Shown here piece by piece: positions 26,855 to 35,491 of a stretch of 64,000 nucleotides of DNA; the stretch's first letter is position 1; each line of letters begins with the position of its first letter. The stretch is from CALGYY01 sp963678485. Its GTDB lineage: Bacteria > Bacteroidota > Bacteroidia > Bacteroidales > CAIWKO01. The DNA lies in contig OY782882.1 of assembly GCA_963678485.1 (NCBI GenBank), positions 2,046,001-2,110,000 on the forward strand, read 5' to 3'. Below the pieces are notes generated by a model. It was not told the origin of the DNA, did no database searches, and saw only the letters and a program-made list of their open reading frames with translations. Both the position numbers and the translations under genes were made by a program.

Positions 26855-27565
26855 ATGGGATTTGATTTCAAGAAAATAAAGAACCTCTTCGTTACTGAAG
26901 TGGAAGACCCCAACAAGGTGGAAACACCCCAGAACACTGGCAAAGACGAGAAAAAAGAAAGTCTGCTCGACGCCTTAAAAAACAAAGATAGCGGGACACC
27001 CCCACCCCAAACAATTACAAGCAGTGAGGGCGGAAAGCTGGATCAAAAGATTCTTGATTCCTTAATCAAGGCGCTGGGCGACAGCAATCTTCCGGGCGAG
27101 GATTATATGGAATTTGCCGATGCATTGAAAGCGATGGAGAATATTCCTCTTGATGAAAAAGTAAAGATACAGACAGTTATTGCTACGCTTTCAACGCGCG
27201 GGCTTACCACCACCAAAATCATCGACAGTGGAAAATATTACATCGATGTTTTGGGTAAGGAAAAGTCGAAATTCGGAAAAGCGATTGAAAAGCAGGTGAA
27301 AGAAGGCGTTGGTTTGAAAACCGATGAAATCACTGCCCTGGAAGAACTCAACAAAACCAAAAGTGCCCAGATTGCCGCATTAACGAAAGAGATTACAGAC
27401 AATCAGGCGGAGGTTGAAAAATTAAAAATCAAGATTGCCGAAACACAATCAAAGATTAAAGCAACCGAAGATAATTTCAATACAACCTTTAGTTTTGTTG
27501 TAAATCAACTGCAAGCCAACATCGATAAAATTATTGCTATTGCCCCACCAACACCAGGAAAATAA
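26855..27565 (+). CDS. Cytoplasmic coiled-coil protein of the ABC/OmpA operon
   Basis: The 236-residue protein has no signal or membrane segment and no recognised family. Residues 1-60 are charged and probably disordered (GTPPPQTITSSEGG). Residues about 65-150 form a compact helical domain (LIKALGDSNLPGEDYMEF onward). Residues about 155-225 have the heptad pattern of a coiled coil (IAALTKEITDNQAEVEKLKI). The start MGFDFKKIKNLF is amphipathic and resembles the MGLFGIFKK start of the next protein, so both may dock to the membrane or each other. It lies 30 nt before that gene. Confidence 0.75.
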   Translation: MGFDFKKIKNLFVTEVEDPNKVETPQNTGKDEKKESLLDALKNKDSGTPPPQTITSSEGGKLDQKILDSLIKALGDSNLPGEDYMEFADALKAMENIPLDEKVKIQTVIATLSTRGLTTTKIIDSGKYYIDVLGKEKSKFGKAIEKQVKEGVGLKTDEITALEELNKTKSAQIAALTKEITDNQAEVEKLKIKIAETQSKIKATEDNFNTTFSFVVNQLQANIDKIIAIAPPTPGK

Positions 27566-27595
27566 AGCTTTTGATAATAATATAAATTTTCAATT

Positions 27596-28654
27596 ATGGG
27601 ATTATTTGGAATTTTCAAGAAGGATAAATCGGGAGACGGTCCTACCAAATCGTTTTGGAAACGTCCTGAAGGCGTTACCGGATTTTTATTTCTTGGCGGT
27701 ATCATTGCAGGACTGGGCTGGCTTGCATGGAAATTCCTGCCTTTCATTAATGTCATTCTCAGCAATACCATCTATGCGGTAATTTTCTTTGCCATATTGG
27801 CCGGACTGCTGTATATCCTTATCGACCCCAAGTTCAGAACCCTGTTATGGTATATGTACAAAGTGGTGATGCGGAAGATAACCAGTTGGTTTGTTAAAAT
27901 CGATCCGATTGCTATTCTGGAAACCTACGTAGAAAACCTTTACAAGAACCTTAGCGATATGGATACGCATATTGGCAAACTCAAAGGCCAAATGCAGAAG
28001 CTTAAAACCATCGTTGAAACCAACCAAAACGAGATGGAACAAAGCCTTCGTCTGGCCGATGCAGCGAAGAAAAAAGGTAATATGGATGTTGTGGTTATCA
28101 ATACCCGCCAATATGGCCGTCTGGAAGAATCCAACAAACGCTATAAAGAATTGCTGGCCAAAATGGAAATCTTATATCGTATCCTGAGTAAGATGTACAC
28201 CAATTCCGGCTACCTCATCAAAGACATCGAGAATGAGGTCAGAATTAAGAAGCAAGAACGCGACGCTATCAAATCAGGCTATTCAGCTATGAAGAGCGCG
28301 ATGAATATCATCAAAGGTGATCCTGATAAAAAACAGATGTTCGACCAGGCCATGGAAGCCATTGTTGACGATGTAAGCAACAAAGTTGGTGAAATGGAGC
28401 GCTTCATGGAAGTATCAGCGACATTTATCGACAGCATTGATATTCAAAATGGTGTGTACGAACAAAAAGGTCTCGAACTCCTTGAGAAAATGGAAAAAGA
28501 AGGCATCAGCTTTTTACTCGACGATAAAGTGAAGAAACTGCCTAAGCCAGAAGATGAGCAATTCGACCTTAAAGATATTAAAGAAACTGATAAAGCTGCC
28601 GGCACCAAAAAGGATGACGACAACAATAACTATGATAATTTGTTCAACAATTAA
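27596..28654 (+). CDS. Two-helix membrane protein with PspA-like coiled-coil domain
   Basis: The 352-residue protein has two membrane helices close together (about 29-50 and 56-78). A cytoplasmic helical region of about 200 residues follows (100-305) with long heptad stretches such as MDTHIGKLKGQMQKLKTIVE. The tail (about 315-352) is acidic and Asn-rich (KKDDDNNNYDNLFNN). The helical part looks like the coiled coils of PspA/TelA-type membrane-stress proteins, but no signature fixes the family. It is between the coiled-coil gene (30 nt) and the SBP-OmpA gene (39 nt), so it is presumably a membrane partner of the ABC system. Confidence 0.75.
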   Translation: MGLFGIFKKDKSGDGPTKSFWKRPEGVTGFLFLGGIIAGLGWLAWKFLPFINVILSNTIYAVIFFAILAGLLYILIDPKFRTLLWYMYKVVMRKITSWFVKIDPIAILETYVENLYKNLSDMDTHIGKLKGQMQKLKTIVETNQNEMEQSLRLADAAKKKGNMDVVVINTRQYGRLEESNKRYKELLAKMEILYRILSKMYTNSGYLIKDIENEVRIKKQERDAIKSGYSAMKSAMNIIKGDPDKKQMFDQAMEAIVDDVSNKVGEMERFMEVSATFIDSIDIQNGVYEQKGLELLEKMEKEGISFLLDDKVKKLPKPEDEQFDLKDIKETDKAAGTKKDDDNNNYDNLFNN

Positions 28655-28693
28655 AATATAAAAAGCACTTAATAATCACATAAATCTTAAGCA

Positions 28694-30223
28694 ATGAAAT
28701 CAAAACTGACACCCTTAGCAAAACTTATGATCGTATTGGTCGTAGTGGGCGGATTGGCCTTTGTGATATATAAATTTAAAGACAAAATTTTCCCGGCCAG
28801 CACCAAGACTACCGATACTGAAGAATATGATGAATCCATTAAGGACGAAACCATCATCCGTATTGGCGTTAACACCTGGGGCGGTTTTGCCGGTGGCCAG
28901 TACTTCAACGAAGGATTCAAAGCAACCAAAGAATCACGCTTCTTGAAAGAATACGGCTTTGTATGCGACTTCAAATTGCTCGACGATTTCAATCAGTGTC
29001 GTGAAGCATGGAAAACCGATAAAATTGATGTAATGTACGCTACTGTTGACGGCTTTGTCACCGAAGTTGGCGGATTGAAGGATTTGGAACCACAAATCTT
29101 TTTCCAGTGCGACTGGAGTCGTGGCGGTGATGCCATCGTTGTCCGTCGCGGTATCAACAGCGTTGCAGATCTCGAAGGTAAGAAAGTCGCTTTCGCGGAA
29201 ATGACAGCAAGTCACACCTTCTTGCTGTGGATGCTCGAAGCCGGAAATCTTGATTATAACAAGATTACTCCTGTAAAAGTAGCTAACGGTCTCGAAGCCG
29301 CCGACCTTTTCAAAAAAGGTCAAGTAGATGCAGCTGTTGTTTGGAGTCCGGATGATGCAGATTGCGTTTCTAAAGTAGCTGGATCAAAAGTACTGCAAAG
29401 TACACGTGAAGCTTCTAATATCATTGCCGACGTTTTTGTTGCTAAAAAGAAATACATCAGCGATCATAAAAAAGAACTCAAGGGTTTAGTAGAAGGTTTC
29501 CTTCGTGGAAATGCTGAGATTAATCAGAGCGAAGCTAATAAAACCAAGGCTGCAAAAATCCTTTCCGAAGGAATGCAACAACCTGAAGATTTCTGTCTGC
29601 AAGCCATCAACAATGTTCGTTTATGCACCTATGGTGACAATGTAAACTTCTTCAATCTTAAAGGGACTTACAAGGGCGTTACCGGAGAGGACATCTACAA
29701 TCAGATGTCGATGAAATACGAAAAAGCCGGTTATCAAACAGCTGGAGTACCCAACTGGCGCATAACAAGCACTTCTGAATTTATTGGCCAGATTAATTTA
29801 AGTGGCGCTGAAAATGCCGCAGAAAATTCTGCAACCTTTACTGCACCTAAAGAAGAGAACAAAACTTCTGAAGCTATTTCTACCAAGCCTGTTTCCATTT
29901 CTTTTGCGACCGGATCATCGGTGCTTGATGAAAATGCTAAATATATTATTGATCACGAATTTGTGGACATTGTGAAATCCTTTGCTAATTCCCGCATTCG
30001 TATTGAAGGTAATACCGACAATACGGGAAGCGCTGTTACCAACAAACGGTTATCGCAGCAGCGCGCACAGGCAGTTGCCGACTATCTGATCAAGACTTAT
30101 AACTTCGACGCCAACCGCTTTGTCATTATTGGTAACGGTCCCGATAAACCTATCTCCGATAATAACACACCAGAAGGTAAGGCCAAGAACCGTCGCACCG
30201 ATTTCCAGATTATCCCTAATTAA
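28694..30223 (+). CDS. Membrane-anchored ABC substrate-binding protein fused to an OmpA peptidoglycan-binding domain
   Basis: The 509-residue protein joins two domains. After one uncleaved-looking helix (about 9-27) and an acidic linker, residues about 53-330 form a type 2 periplasmic binding domain of the NMT1/SsuA class (IIRIGVNTWGGFAGG, VADLEGKKVAFAEMTASH, VDAAVVWSPDD). Residues about 400-508 are an OmpA-like domain. The two residues known in OmpA to grip diaminopimelate are present with the correct 15-residue spacing: D442 (GNTDNTGS) and R457 (LSQQRAQAV). NRRTDF closes the domain. Databases often call such fusions phosphate-binding, but the binding domain is not PstS-like, so the ligand is unknown. 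A terminator follows, then permease and ATPase genes. Confidence 0.9.
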   Translation: MKSKLTPLAKLMIVLVVVGGLAFVIYKFKDKIFPASTKTTDTEEYDESIKDETIIRIGVNTWGGFAGGQYFNEGFKATKESRFLKEYGFVCDFKLLDDFNQCREAWKTDKIDVMYATVDGFVTEVGGLKDLEPQIFFQCDWSRGGDAIVVRRGINSVADLEGKKVAFAEMTASHTFLLWMLEAGNLDYNKITPVKVANGLEAADLFKKGQVDAAVVWSPDDADCVSKVAGSKVLQSTREASNIIADVFVAKKKYISDHKKELKGLVEGFLRGNAEINQSEANKTKAAKILSEGMQQPEDFCLQAINNVRLCTYGDNVNFFNLKGTYKGVTGEDIYNQMSMKYEKAGYQTAGVPNWRITSTSEFIGQINLSGAENAAENSATFTAPKEENKTSEAISTKPVSISFATGSSVLDENAKYIIDHEFVDIVKSFANSRIRIEGNTDNTGSAVTNKRLSQQRAQAVADYLIKTYNFDANRFVIIGNGPDKPISDNNTPEGKAKNRRTDFQIIPN

Positions 30224-30240
30224 TAGATAAAGCCTTAACA

Positions 30241-30274
30241 AAAAGCCCGGTCCATCCACTTCGGCCGGGCTTTC
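30241..30274 (+). terminator. Intrinsic terminator between the SBP-OmpA gene and the permease gene
   Basis: AAAGCCCGG (30242-30250) pairs with CCGGGCTTT (30265-30273) around a 14-nt loop, 18 nt after the SBP stop. The U-tract is short, so it may act as a partial terminator that lowers permease and ATPase transcription relative to the binding protein. No clear new promoter was seen before 30305. Confidence 0.75.
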
Positions 30275-30304
30275 ATTTGTCATCACATATCAAAGGAAAA
30301 AACG

Positions 30305-31366
30305 ATGGAAAAACTGTTTAAGTTCGATAGCAAATTAAGCGCAAAAACCACCACCATCATTGCATTGGGTGGCTTTGTGCTGCTACTGCTCGTTTGGTAT
30401 CTTATTACCGCGAACATCGGAAAAGAAACGCTTGATTACAAGGTGAAACAAGACTTTGTAAGCGATTCCCTCGGAATGGCGAATAAACCCATACTAGACG
30501 TAAATCACGACACCATCATTTGTAAAACGGCTGCTTCATCATACCAATGGTTTTACAACGGAAAAGTGGTTGAAGGAAAGTCCGGCAAAAACCTTCAGAT
30601 GAATAAAGAGGGTAAGTACTATCTAGTAATCACCGATCGCAATGGAAAACAATATTCCTCCGACACTCTTGCTGCTTCTTTAGCCAAAGGGAGATTGGTT
30701 GATCGGGGGACTATCCCTTCGCCTCACGATGTGTTATTTTCTTACGGAGAGCTGTATACCAAAGATGCAGTTATTGGCAACACTATTTATAGCATAGGTT
30801 TGAATCTCGCGGGTTATCTTGAAGCTATTTTGTTTTCCCTTTTAATAGGATTTATCATTGGACTGATTCCTTTTTTCCGTGCTATGCTAAGCCGCTATGT
30901 TGATGCGATACGATACATCCCGCTTACGGCTGTTACCGGACTTTTCATTGCATGGTTTGGAATTGAATTCAATATGAAGGTACAGTTTCTTGCCTTCGGT
31001 ATCTTCGTTTACCTGCTTCCAGTGGTCGTGCAACGTATAGACGAAGTGGAAAAGGTTTATTTGCAAACCGCATTCACTCTGGGCGCCAACACCTGGCAAA
31101 CCATACGCAATGTATTCTGGCCTTCGGTGAGTTCTCGTATTTTCGATGATATCCGTGTACTGACGGCCATTTCATGGACCTACATTATCGTTGCCGAAAT
31201 GGTGAACCGTGATAGCGGTGTTGGAGCAATGATCTTTATGGCACAACGCCAGAGCCGTCTTGATAAGGTGTTCGCTATCCTTTTGATTATCGTCCTTGTT
31301 GGTGTATTGCAGGATCTTCTATTCAAGTGGCTCGACAGATTGTTCTTCCCATATAAATATGTATAA
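30305..31366 (+). CDS. ABC transporter permease (SsuC/TauC type) with an Ig-like periplasmic insertion
   Basis: The 353-residue protein has one N-terminal helix (about 17-36), an extracytoplasmic segment of about 115 residues, then a BPD_transp_1 permease domain (about 157-345) with five helices. The EAA-type coupling loop is visible (TLGANTWQTIRNVFWPSV). Residues about 60-122 look like an Ig-like domain as found in secreted Bacteroidota adhesins, with YQWFYNGKVVEGKSGKNL and GKYYLVITDRNG. SsuC/TauC permeases normally have only a short loop there, and IPSPHDVL after the insertion is the normal continuation. It should move a substrate across the inner membrane together with the ATPase and the SBP-OmpA protein. 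Confidence 0.9.
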   Translation: MEKLFKFDSKLSAKTTTIIALGGFVLLLLVWYLITANIGKETLDYKVKQDFVSDSLGMANKPILDVNHDTIICKTAASSYQWFYNGKVVEGKSGKNLQMNKEGKYYLVITDRNGKQYSSDTLAASLAKGRLVDRGTIPSPHDVLFSYGELYTKDAVIGNTIYSIGLNLAGYLEAILFSLLIGFIIGLIPFFRAMLSRYVDAIRYIPLTAVTGLFIAWFGIEFNMKVQFLAFGIFVYLLPVVVQRIDEVEKVYLQTAFTLGANTWQTIRNVFWPSVSSRIFDDIRVLTAISWTYIIVAEMVNRDSGVGAMIFMAQRQSRLDKVFAILLIIVLVGVLQDLLFKWLDRLFFPYKYV

Positions 31367-31398
31367 TCTTTCCGGGTATTCATTTTAATTTGAATTAT

Positions 31399-32232
31399 AT
31401 GAGCAGCGTAACATTTAAAAATACCGACCTTCCAGATATCGTTGAATTACGTAATGTAAGCCAGACCTACGATGGCGGAAAGACGCAGATCATTAAAGAT
31501 CTTAATTTACTTATTGAAGACAAGCCAGGGCAGGGACAATTTGTTGTACTGCTTGGTGCATCCGGCTGTGGTAAATCCACGCTATTGCGCTACATTGCAG
31601 GCATACAACAACCCAGTTCAGGAGAAGTTTTTATAAAGGGAAAACCCATCAGCGATGCAGACCGCATTGGTATGGTGTTTCAGCAATATTCCTCCTTCCC
31701 ATGGATGAGTGTTCTCGAGAATGTGGCTCTGGGTCTCAAGTTCAAAGGGGAACCTAAAAAAGAGCGGGAAGAAAAAGCCCGTGAAATGATTAAGATAGTT
31801 GGCCTCGAAGGTCAGGAACAGAAATATGCCAAATATCCGACTCTTAGCGGGGGACAATTACAGCGTGTTGCCATTGCTCGCAGTTTGCTTGCTAACCCTG
31901 AAATTATCCTGATGGACGAGCCTTTCGGCGCTTTGGATATCTACACCCGATTGAAAATGCAGGACTTCCTAATCGACATCTACGATAAAGTACATCCGAC
32001 CATAGTATTGGTAACGCATGACATCTCGGAGGCGGTTTATCTGGCTGATGATATTTGCCTGATGTCGGCCAATCCTGGACAGATTGCTGAATTAATTGCG
32101 ACAGAATTGCCCAATGAACGAACCCGCGCGCTTAAGCGTACCAAGGGCTTTATGGATATGGTTCATGATATTGAAGATCGTATGACTACGCTCCAAAATG
32201 CGGCAGATTCAATTAAGAAGAAGAAAGAATAA
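31399..32232 (+). CDS. ABC transporter ATP-binding protein (SsuB/TauB/NrtD type)
   Basis: From the ATG at 31399 the protein has 277 residues. The frame could start at a TTG 9 nt earlier, but the ATG is preferred. Walker A is GASGCGKST, the signature is LSGGQLQRVAIARS, Walker B is EIILMDEPFGALD, and the H-loop is VLVTHDISEAV. This is the arrangement of nitrate, sulfonate and taurine importer ATPases. It follows the permease by 32 nt and ends 5 nt before the stop of a convergent lipoprotein gene. It would energise the permease from the cytoplasm. Confidence 0.93.
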   Translation: MSSVTFKNTDLPDIVELRNVSQTYDGGKTQIIKDLNLLIEDKPGQGQFVVLLGASGCGKSTLLRYIAGIQQPSSGEVFIKGKPISDADRIGMVFQQYSSFPWMSVLENVALGLKFKGEPKKEREEKAREMIKIVGLEGQEQKYAKYPTLSGGQLQRVAIARSLLANPEIILMDEPFGALDIYTRLKMQDFLIDIYDKVHPTIVLVTHDISEAVYLADDICLMSANPGQIAELIATELPNERTRALKRTKGFMDMVHDIEDRMTTLQNAADSIKKKKE

Positions 32233-32237
32233 TAGCG

Positions 32238-32945
32238 CTATACCTGAACAGTGTATGTAGTGCCATTAATGGTAATACTGCAATTCTGATTTCCCAAAAA
32301 CACAATCGTTCCTGTAAAGGTGAATGTTTGACTGTCGGTGGTCGTGCACGTAATATCCAGCACAGCAGAACCGCTGTTAAAGATATAATCCGTTTTTGAC
32401 ATGGCAACATCAGTAAAGGTGAGTGTTATGACCGTATTACAACTATGGCTTTCTCTGATTTTACTGGTATAATCTCCATTACGAGTATATACGCCATCAA
32501 AAAGGTATTCTGTCGAAGAGACTTCCATCCCGGTCATGGTAAAATTCCCGGTAGTATTAAAGGTAGACTTCATTACAGAGGATGCATTGTTACCCGTGCT
32601 GTTGTAAGTGATAGCAACCGATGAAGGTACTGGCCCGGTGCAGTTCATCGTCCAATTCCAAGTAAAGTTATAACTGTACTGTATGGAACTCCCTCCGTAG
32701 TTCTTGATAAGACTTGTATCTCCTGTATAGCCACAATAGGGGGTGGTCATATAGGGTTCTGCCAGTTGCGCAGATTCTTTAAATTGGCTGGAAACGCCCC
32801 AGACGCCAGATTCCAGACAGTTTGCCACCAGATCTGAAACATCCTCATTTGAAATGGTGATGGTGTCGTCATCGTCCTTTTTACAGCCAGTCAGCAAAAT
32901 AGCGACGCATACACACATTAGGAAAGTGTAAATAGTTGTTTTCAT
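32238..32945 (-). CDS. Lipoprotein of unknown function
   Basis: The ATG at 32945 starts a lipoprotein signal (MKTTIYTFLMCVCVAILLTGC) followed by an acidic stretch KKDDDD. An ATG 33 nt upstream lies in a near -7 box (TATCTTTA, 32968-32975), so it is rejected as the start. The mature part, about 215 residues, is rich in Ser, Thr and Asn with predicted beta strands (SIQYSYNFTWNW, FNTTGNFTMTG) and two cysteine pairs. It is probably a surface or periplasmic beta-sandwich. No family is recognised. It converges on the ABC operon with a 5-nt gap. Confidence 0.75.
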   Translation of the reverse strand: MKTTIYTFLMCVCVAILLTGCKKDDDDTITISNEDVSDLVANCLESGVWGVSSQFKESAQLAEPYMTTPYCGYTGDTSLIKNYGGSSIQYSYNFTWNWTMNCTGPVPSSVAITYNSTGNNASSVMKSTFNTTGNFTMTGMEVSSTEYLFDGVYTRNGDYTSKIRESHSCNTVITLTFTDVAMSKTDYIFNSGSAVLDITCTTTDSQTFTFTGTIVFLGNQNCSITINGTTYTVQV

Positions 32946-32995
32946 AATAGATGATGGTTTGTTGCTGTAAAGATACACTCTTTTTGATGAAAATG

Positions 32996-34042
32996 CTAGG
33001 CCTTTTTTAAGGTAAAAGCAAAGGTTGTCCCAACACCAATGGATGATCTTACGTTTATTGTCTGACCATGAGCTTCCACAATATGTTTAACGATGGATAG
33101 TCCAAGTCCCGATCCGGTCTGATCTGCTGAGCGGCCGCGATTAGTGCGATAGAAACGCTCAAATACGCGCTGCAGCTCCTCTTCGGCAATACCAATACCG
33201 TCATCAGTAACCTCAATCAGCACTTGCTCGTCCATATCAAAAAAACTAAGTTTGGTGCGACCGCCACTTTTCCCGTATTTAATCGAGTTTTCAACGAGAT
33301 TGTTCATTACATCACGAATCTTCGTTTTATCGGCTAGTACGTAATTGGCGCGGTCAGTATTTGAATTGATTTTTAATCTGATGTTTTTTTCTTTCGCTGT
33401 GATCTCATAAAACTCAATAATCTCATGGGCCATAGCATGAATATCAAATTTCGTCAAATTGAGTTTTTGCTCTCCGGATTCCAATTTTGAAATGGTTTCA
33501 AGATCGGCGATGATTGCAATCATACGATCCACACTCTTTTCCGTACGTTTCAGATATTCCCGGTTAATTGAAGGATCTTCCAATCCCCCGTCAAGCAAGG
33601 TAAGCACATAGCCCTGAATATTAAAGACTGGTGTTTTTAATTCGTGTGAGATGTTGCCAATAAATTCCCTGCGGAATTGCTCCTGTTGTTTTAGCGTTTC
33701 TACCTCTTCACTTTTAGCCTGTGCCCACTCATACACCTCACCTTCAATCTCATCGATGAATTGGGGATTGCTGATACGTTGAGAAAGATCACCAGTTCCT
33801 TTAGGAATCTTTGATTGGCGAATAGCCTTATAAATAAGCTTGATGCGGTTATATAAAAAACGATTCAGATAAAACCTTAATAAGATGTAAGAAAAGACAA
33901 AGAGCGTTACAGCCAGTGCAGGAAGCACCCACCATGGCTCGAACAGGTAAAAGAAATTGACCAGAGCGTAGGCCAAGGAAAAGAACAAGGTAATCAGGAC
34001 CGAAGATCCTAATGCAAGTTTAGCCGGGGATTGTATACTCAT
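32996..34042 (-). CDS. PhoR-like sensor histidine kinase
   Basis: The 348-residue kinase has two membrane helices (about 11-32 and 37-58) with almost no periplasmic loop. A HAMP-like linker follows, then a HisKA domain with the phospho-acceptor H133 in FIGNISHELKTP and a HATPase_c domain with N, G1 and G2 boxes (NLVENSIKYG, VTDDGIGIAEEE, GSGLGLSIVKHI). The lack of a sensor loop suggests it senses via the membrane or a partner. It overlaps the response regulator gene by 4 nt (ATGA), so the two form a pair. Its targets are not shown. Confidence 0.95.
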   Translation of the reverse strand: MSIQSPAKLALGSSVLITLFFSLAYALVNFFYLFEPWWVLPALAVTLFVFSYILLRFYLNRFLYNRIKLIYKAIRQSKIPKGTGDLSQRISNPQFIDEIEGEVYEWAQAKSEEVETLKQQEQFRREFIGNISHELKTPVFNIQGYVLTLLDGGLEDPSINREYLKRTEKSVDRMIAIIADLETISKLESGEQKLNLTKFDIHAMAHEIIEFYEITAKEKNIRLKINSNTDRANYVLADKTKIRDVMNNLVENSIKYGKSGGRTKLSFFDMDEQVLIEVTDDGIGIAEEELQRVFERFYRTNRGRSADQTGSGLGLSIVKHIVEAHGQTINVRSSIGVGTTFAFTLKKA

Positions 34043-34722
34043 TTTTCTTCGAATTTATAACCTACGCCCTTCACGGTACGTATGTTATCCATTTCAATTT
34101 TTTCGCGTAGTTTGCGGATATGTACGTCGATGGTGCGATCGCCGACCACGACATTGCTTCCCCATATTTTATCATAGATTTCTTCCCGGGAAAACACTTT
34201 GTTTGGTTTGGAAGCAAGTAAGGCCAACAACTCAAATTCCTTGCGGGGAAGGATGATTGATTTTCCTTCTTTATATACTAAATATTTCTCTCTGTCGATT
34301 ATTAAATTCGAAACCTCCGTCACATTTGAGCTGGCTTCAACTGTCTTTGCCCTTCGGAGTAGGGCTTTAATGCGACTTACCAATACTTTAGGTCTGACCG
34401 GCTTAGCTACGTAATCATCAGCACCAGCGTCAAATCCGGCAATTTGCGAATAGTCCTCACTGCGAGCTGTGAGGAAAATAATGATAACATCCTTTAAGGA
34501 TTTTTCCTGCCGCATCAGATTGCAGGTCTCAATGCCATCCATACCGGGCATCATTACATCGAGAATGATAAGCTGCGGTTTGTGCGCAGTGGCCAGTTTT
34601 ACACCATCATGTCCATTATTGGCTGTGTATACGGTATATCCTTCCTTTCTAAGATTATAACTAAGAAATTCGAGGATGTCTTCTTCATCGTCAACCAATA
34701 AAATCGCCTGCTCTTGCTCCAT
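34039..34722 (-). CDS. OmpR/PhoB-family response regulator
   Basis: The 227-residue protein has a receiver domain (about 5-120) with acidic pocket DDEED and phosphorylation site D55 (LIILDVMMPG), T/A and K residues (LTARS, KPVRP), and a C-terminal winged-helix domain (about 130-225) ending TVKGVGYKFEEK. It is transcribed before its kinase partner, with overlapping stop and start. PhoB/R-like pairs in Bacteroidota often respond to phosphate or envelope state. No Pho-box-like site was found nearby, so that is only a guess. Confidence 0.95.
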   Translation of the reverse strand: MEQEQAILLVDDEEDILEFLSYNLRKEGYTVYTANNGHDGVKLATAHKPQLIILDVMMPGMDGIETCNLMRQEKSLKDVIIIFLTARSEDYSQIAGFDAGADDYVAKPVRPKVLVSRIKALLRRAKTVEASSNVTEVSNLIIDREKYLVYKEGKSIILPRKEFELLALLASKPNKVFSREEIYDKIWGSNVVVGDRTIDVHIRKLREKIEMDNIRTVKGVGYKFEEK

Positions 34723-34744
34723 CGTAATTAGTTTGTTTTCAACA

Positions 34745-34752
34745 CAAAGATA
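34745..34752 (-). promoter_or_regulatory. -7 box (TATCTTTG) of the two-component operon
   Basis: TATCTTTG fits TAnnTTTG and lies 22 nt upstream of the response regulator ATG. The gap from 34753 to 34879 holds nothing else recognisable. Confidence 0.6.
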
Positions 34753-34879
34753 CCGTATTTTAAGGAAGCTTAAACACTGGAGCTTGGTAAATGATGAAAC
34801 TTAATCATTTATTAATATTAGAGTATTTATGATGGTGCCAAAAAAATTTAGTGTGGTTAATTAGGGTTTGAGGTGGTGA

Positions 34880-35491
34880 CTAATTCAAAAACAAACTCAC
34901 ACCAAAAAAGCAATCATGTCGCCATTCGTGAGTACTGTTCTCAAACACCTTTAAATAGGCCGACTCATCGCGAAAGAAAAGATCAACGGATCGACCCAGG
35001 CGGTAATCAATTTCGGGGAGCAGCATAAATGAAATTCCATTGTTGTAGAAGCGTGTCCATAGAGGCATATGATAGCTCAACCTCTTATAGGTGCCATGTA
35101 ACGCAAGACAAATAAAGGGTTCTGCACTGCTTCGGGCAGTACTGCGTTCATCGCGCGAAAACCTTAAGCGAGCATCAAGTCCTATTCCTGCAGAAAAAAA
35201 TATTGGCCTTGGAATTTTTGAAAAATAGTATTCGGCCAAAGGGCTCAAATCATATGCACTTTTACTATACAGATAAAGCGTTCCGTACGATCGTATTTTA
35301 AATGAAACTCTAATGTTGGTCTTGCCCAATAAGGGTGAACCATATTGAATTTCGGTGATAGGATATAGATATCTGTTTCGAACACTTCCAATATCAAATG
35401 CAATCTGATGACTGTAGAGTATGCCTTTGGTTTGCCCAATGCAGCCCAGACTTGTACCAACGAAGATGATTATGATTAGGATCTTTTTCAT
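34880..35491 (-). CDS. Small exported protein, probable outer membrane beta-barrel
   Basis: The 203-residue protein starts with a signal peptide (MKKILIIIIFVGTSLGCIGQ). It continues with alternating hydrophobic and polar residues and many aromatics (YLYPITEIQYG, IRVSFKIRSYG, FFSAGIGLDARL, MLLPEIDYRLGRS) and ends in Asn after FGVSLFL. This suits an eight-stranded barrel inserted by BamA. No named family is recognised. Its ATG overlaps the stop of the upstream polysaccharide lyase gene by 4 nt, so the two are co-transcribed and probably work together at the outer membrane. Confidence 0.7.
   Translation of the reverse strand: MKKILIIIIFVGTSLGCIGQTKGILYSHQIAFDIGSVRNRYLYPITEIQYGSPLLGKTNIRVSFKIRSYGTLYLYSKSAYDLSPLAEYYFSKIPRPIFFSAGIGLDARLRFSRDERSTARSSAEPFICLALHGTYKRLSYHMPLWTRFYNNGISFMLLPEIDYRLGRSVDLFFRDESAYLKVFENSTHEWRHDCFFGVSLFLN

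Noticed and set aside
28694..30223. Phosphate-binding label for the SBP-OmpA protein
   Set aside because: The binding domain has NMT1/SsuA-type features, not those of PstS, and its permease and ATPase are of the sulfonate/nitrate type. The ligand should be left open.
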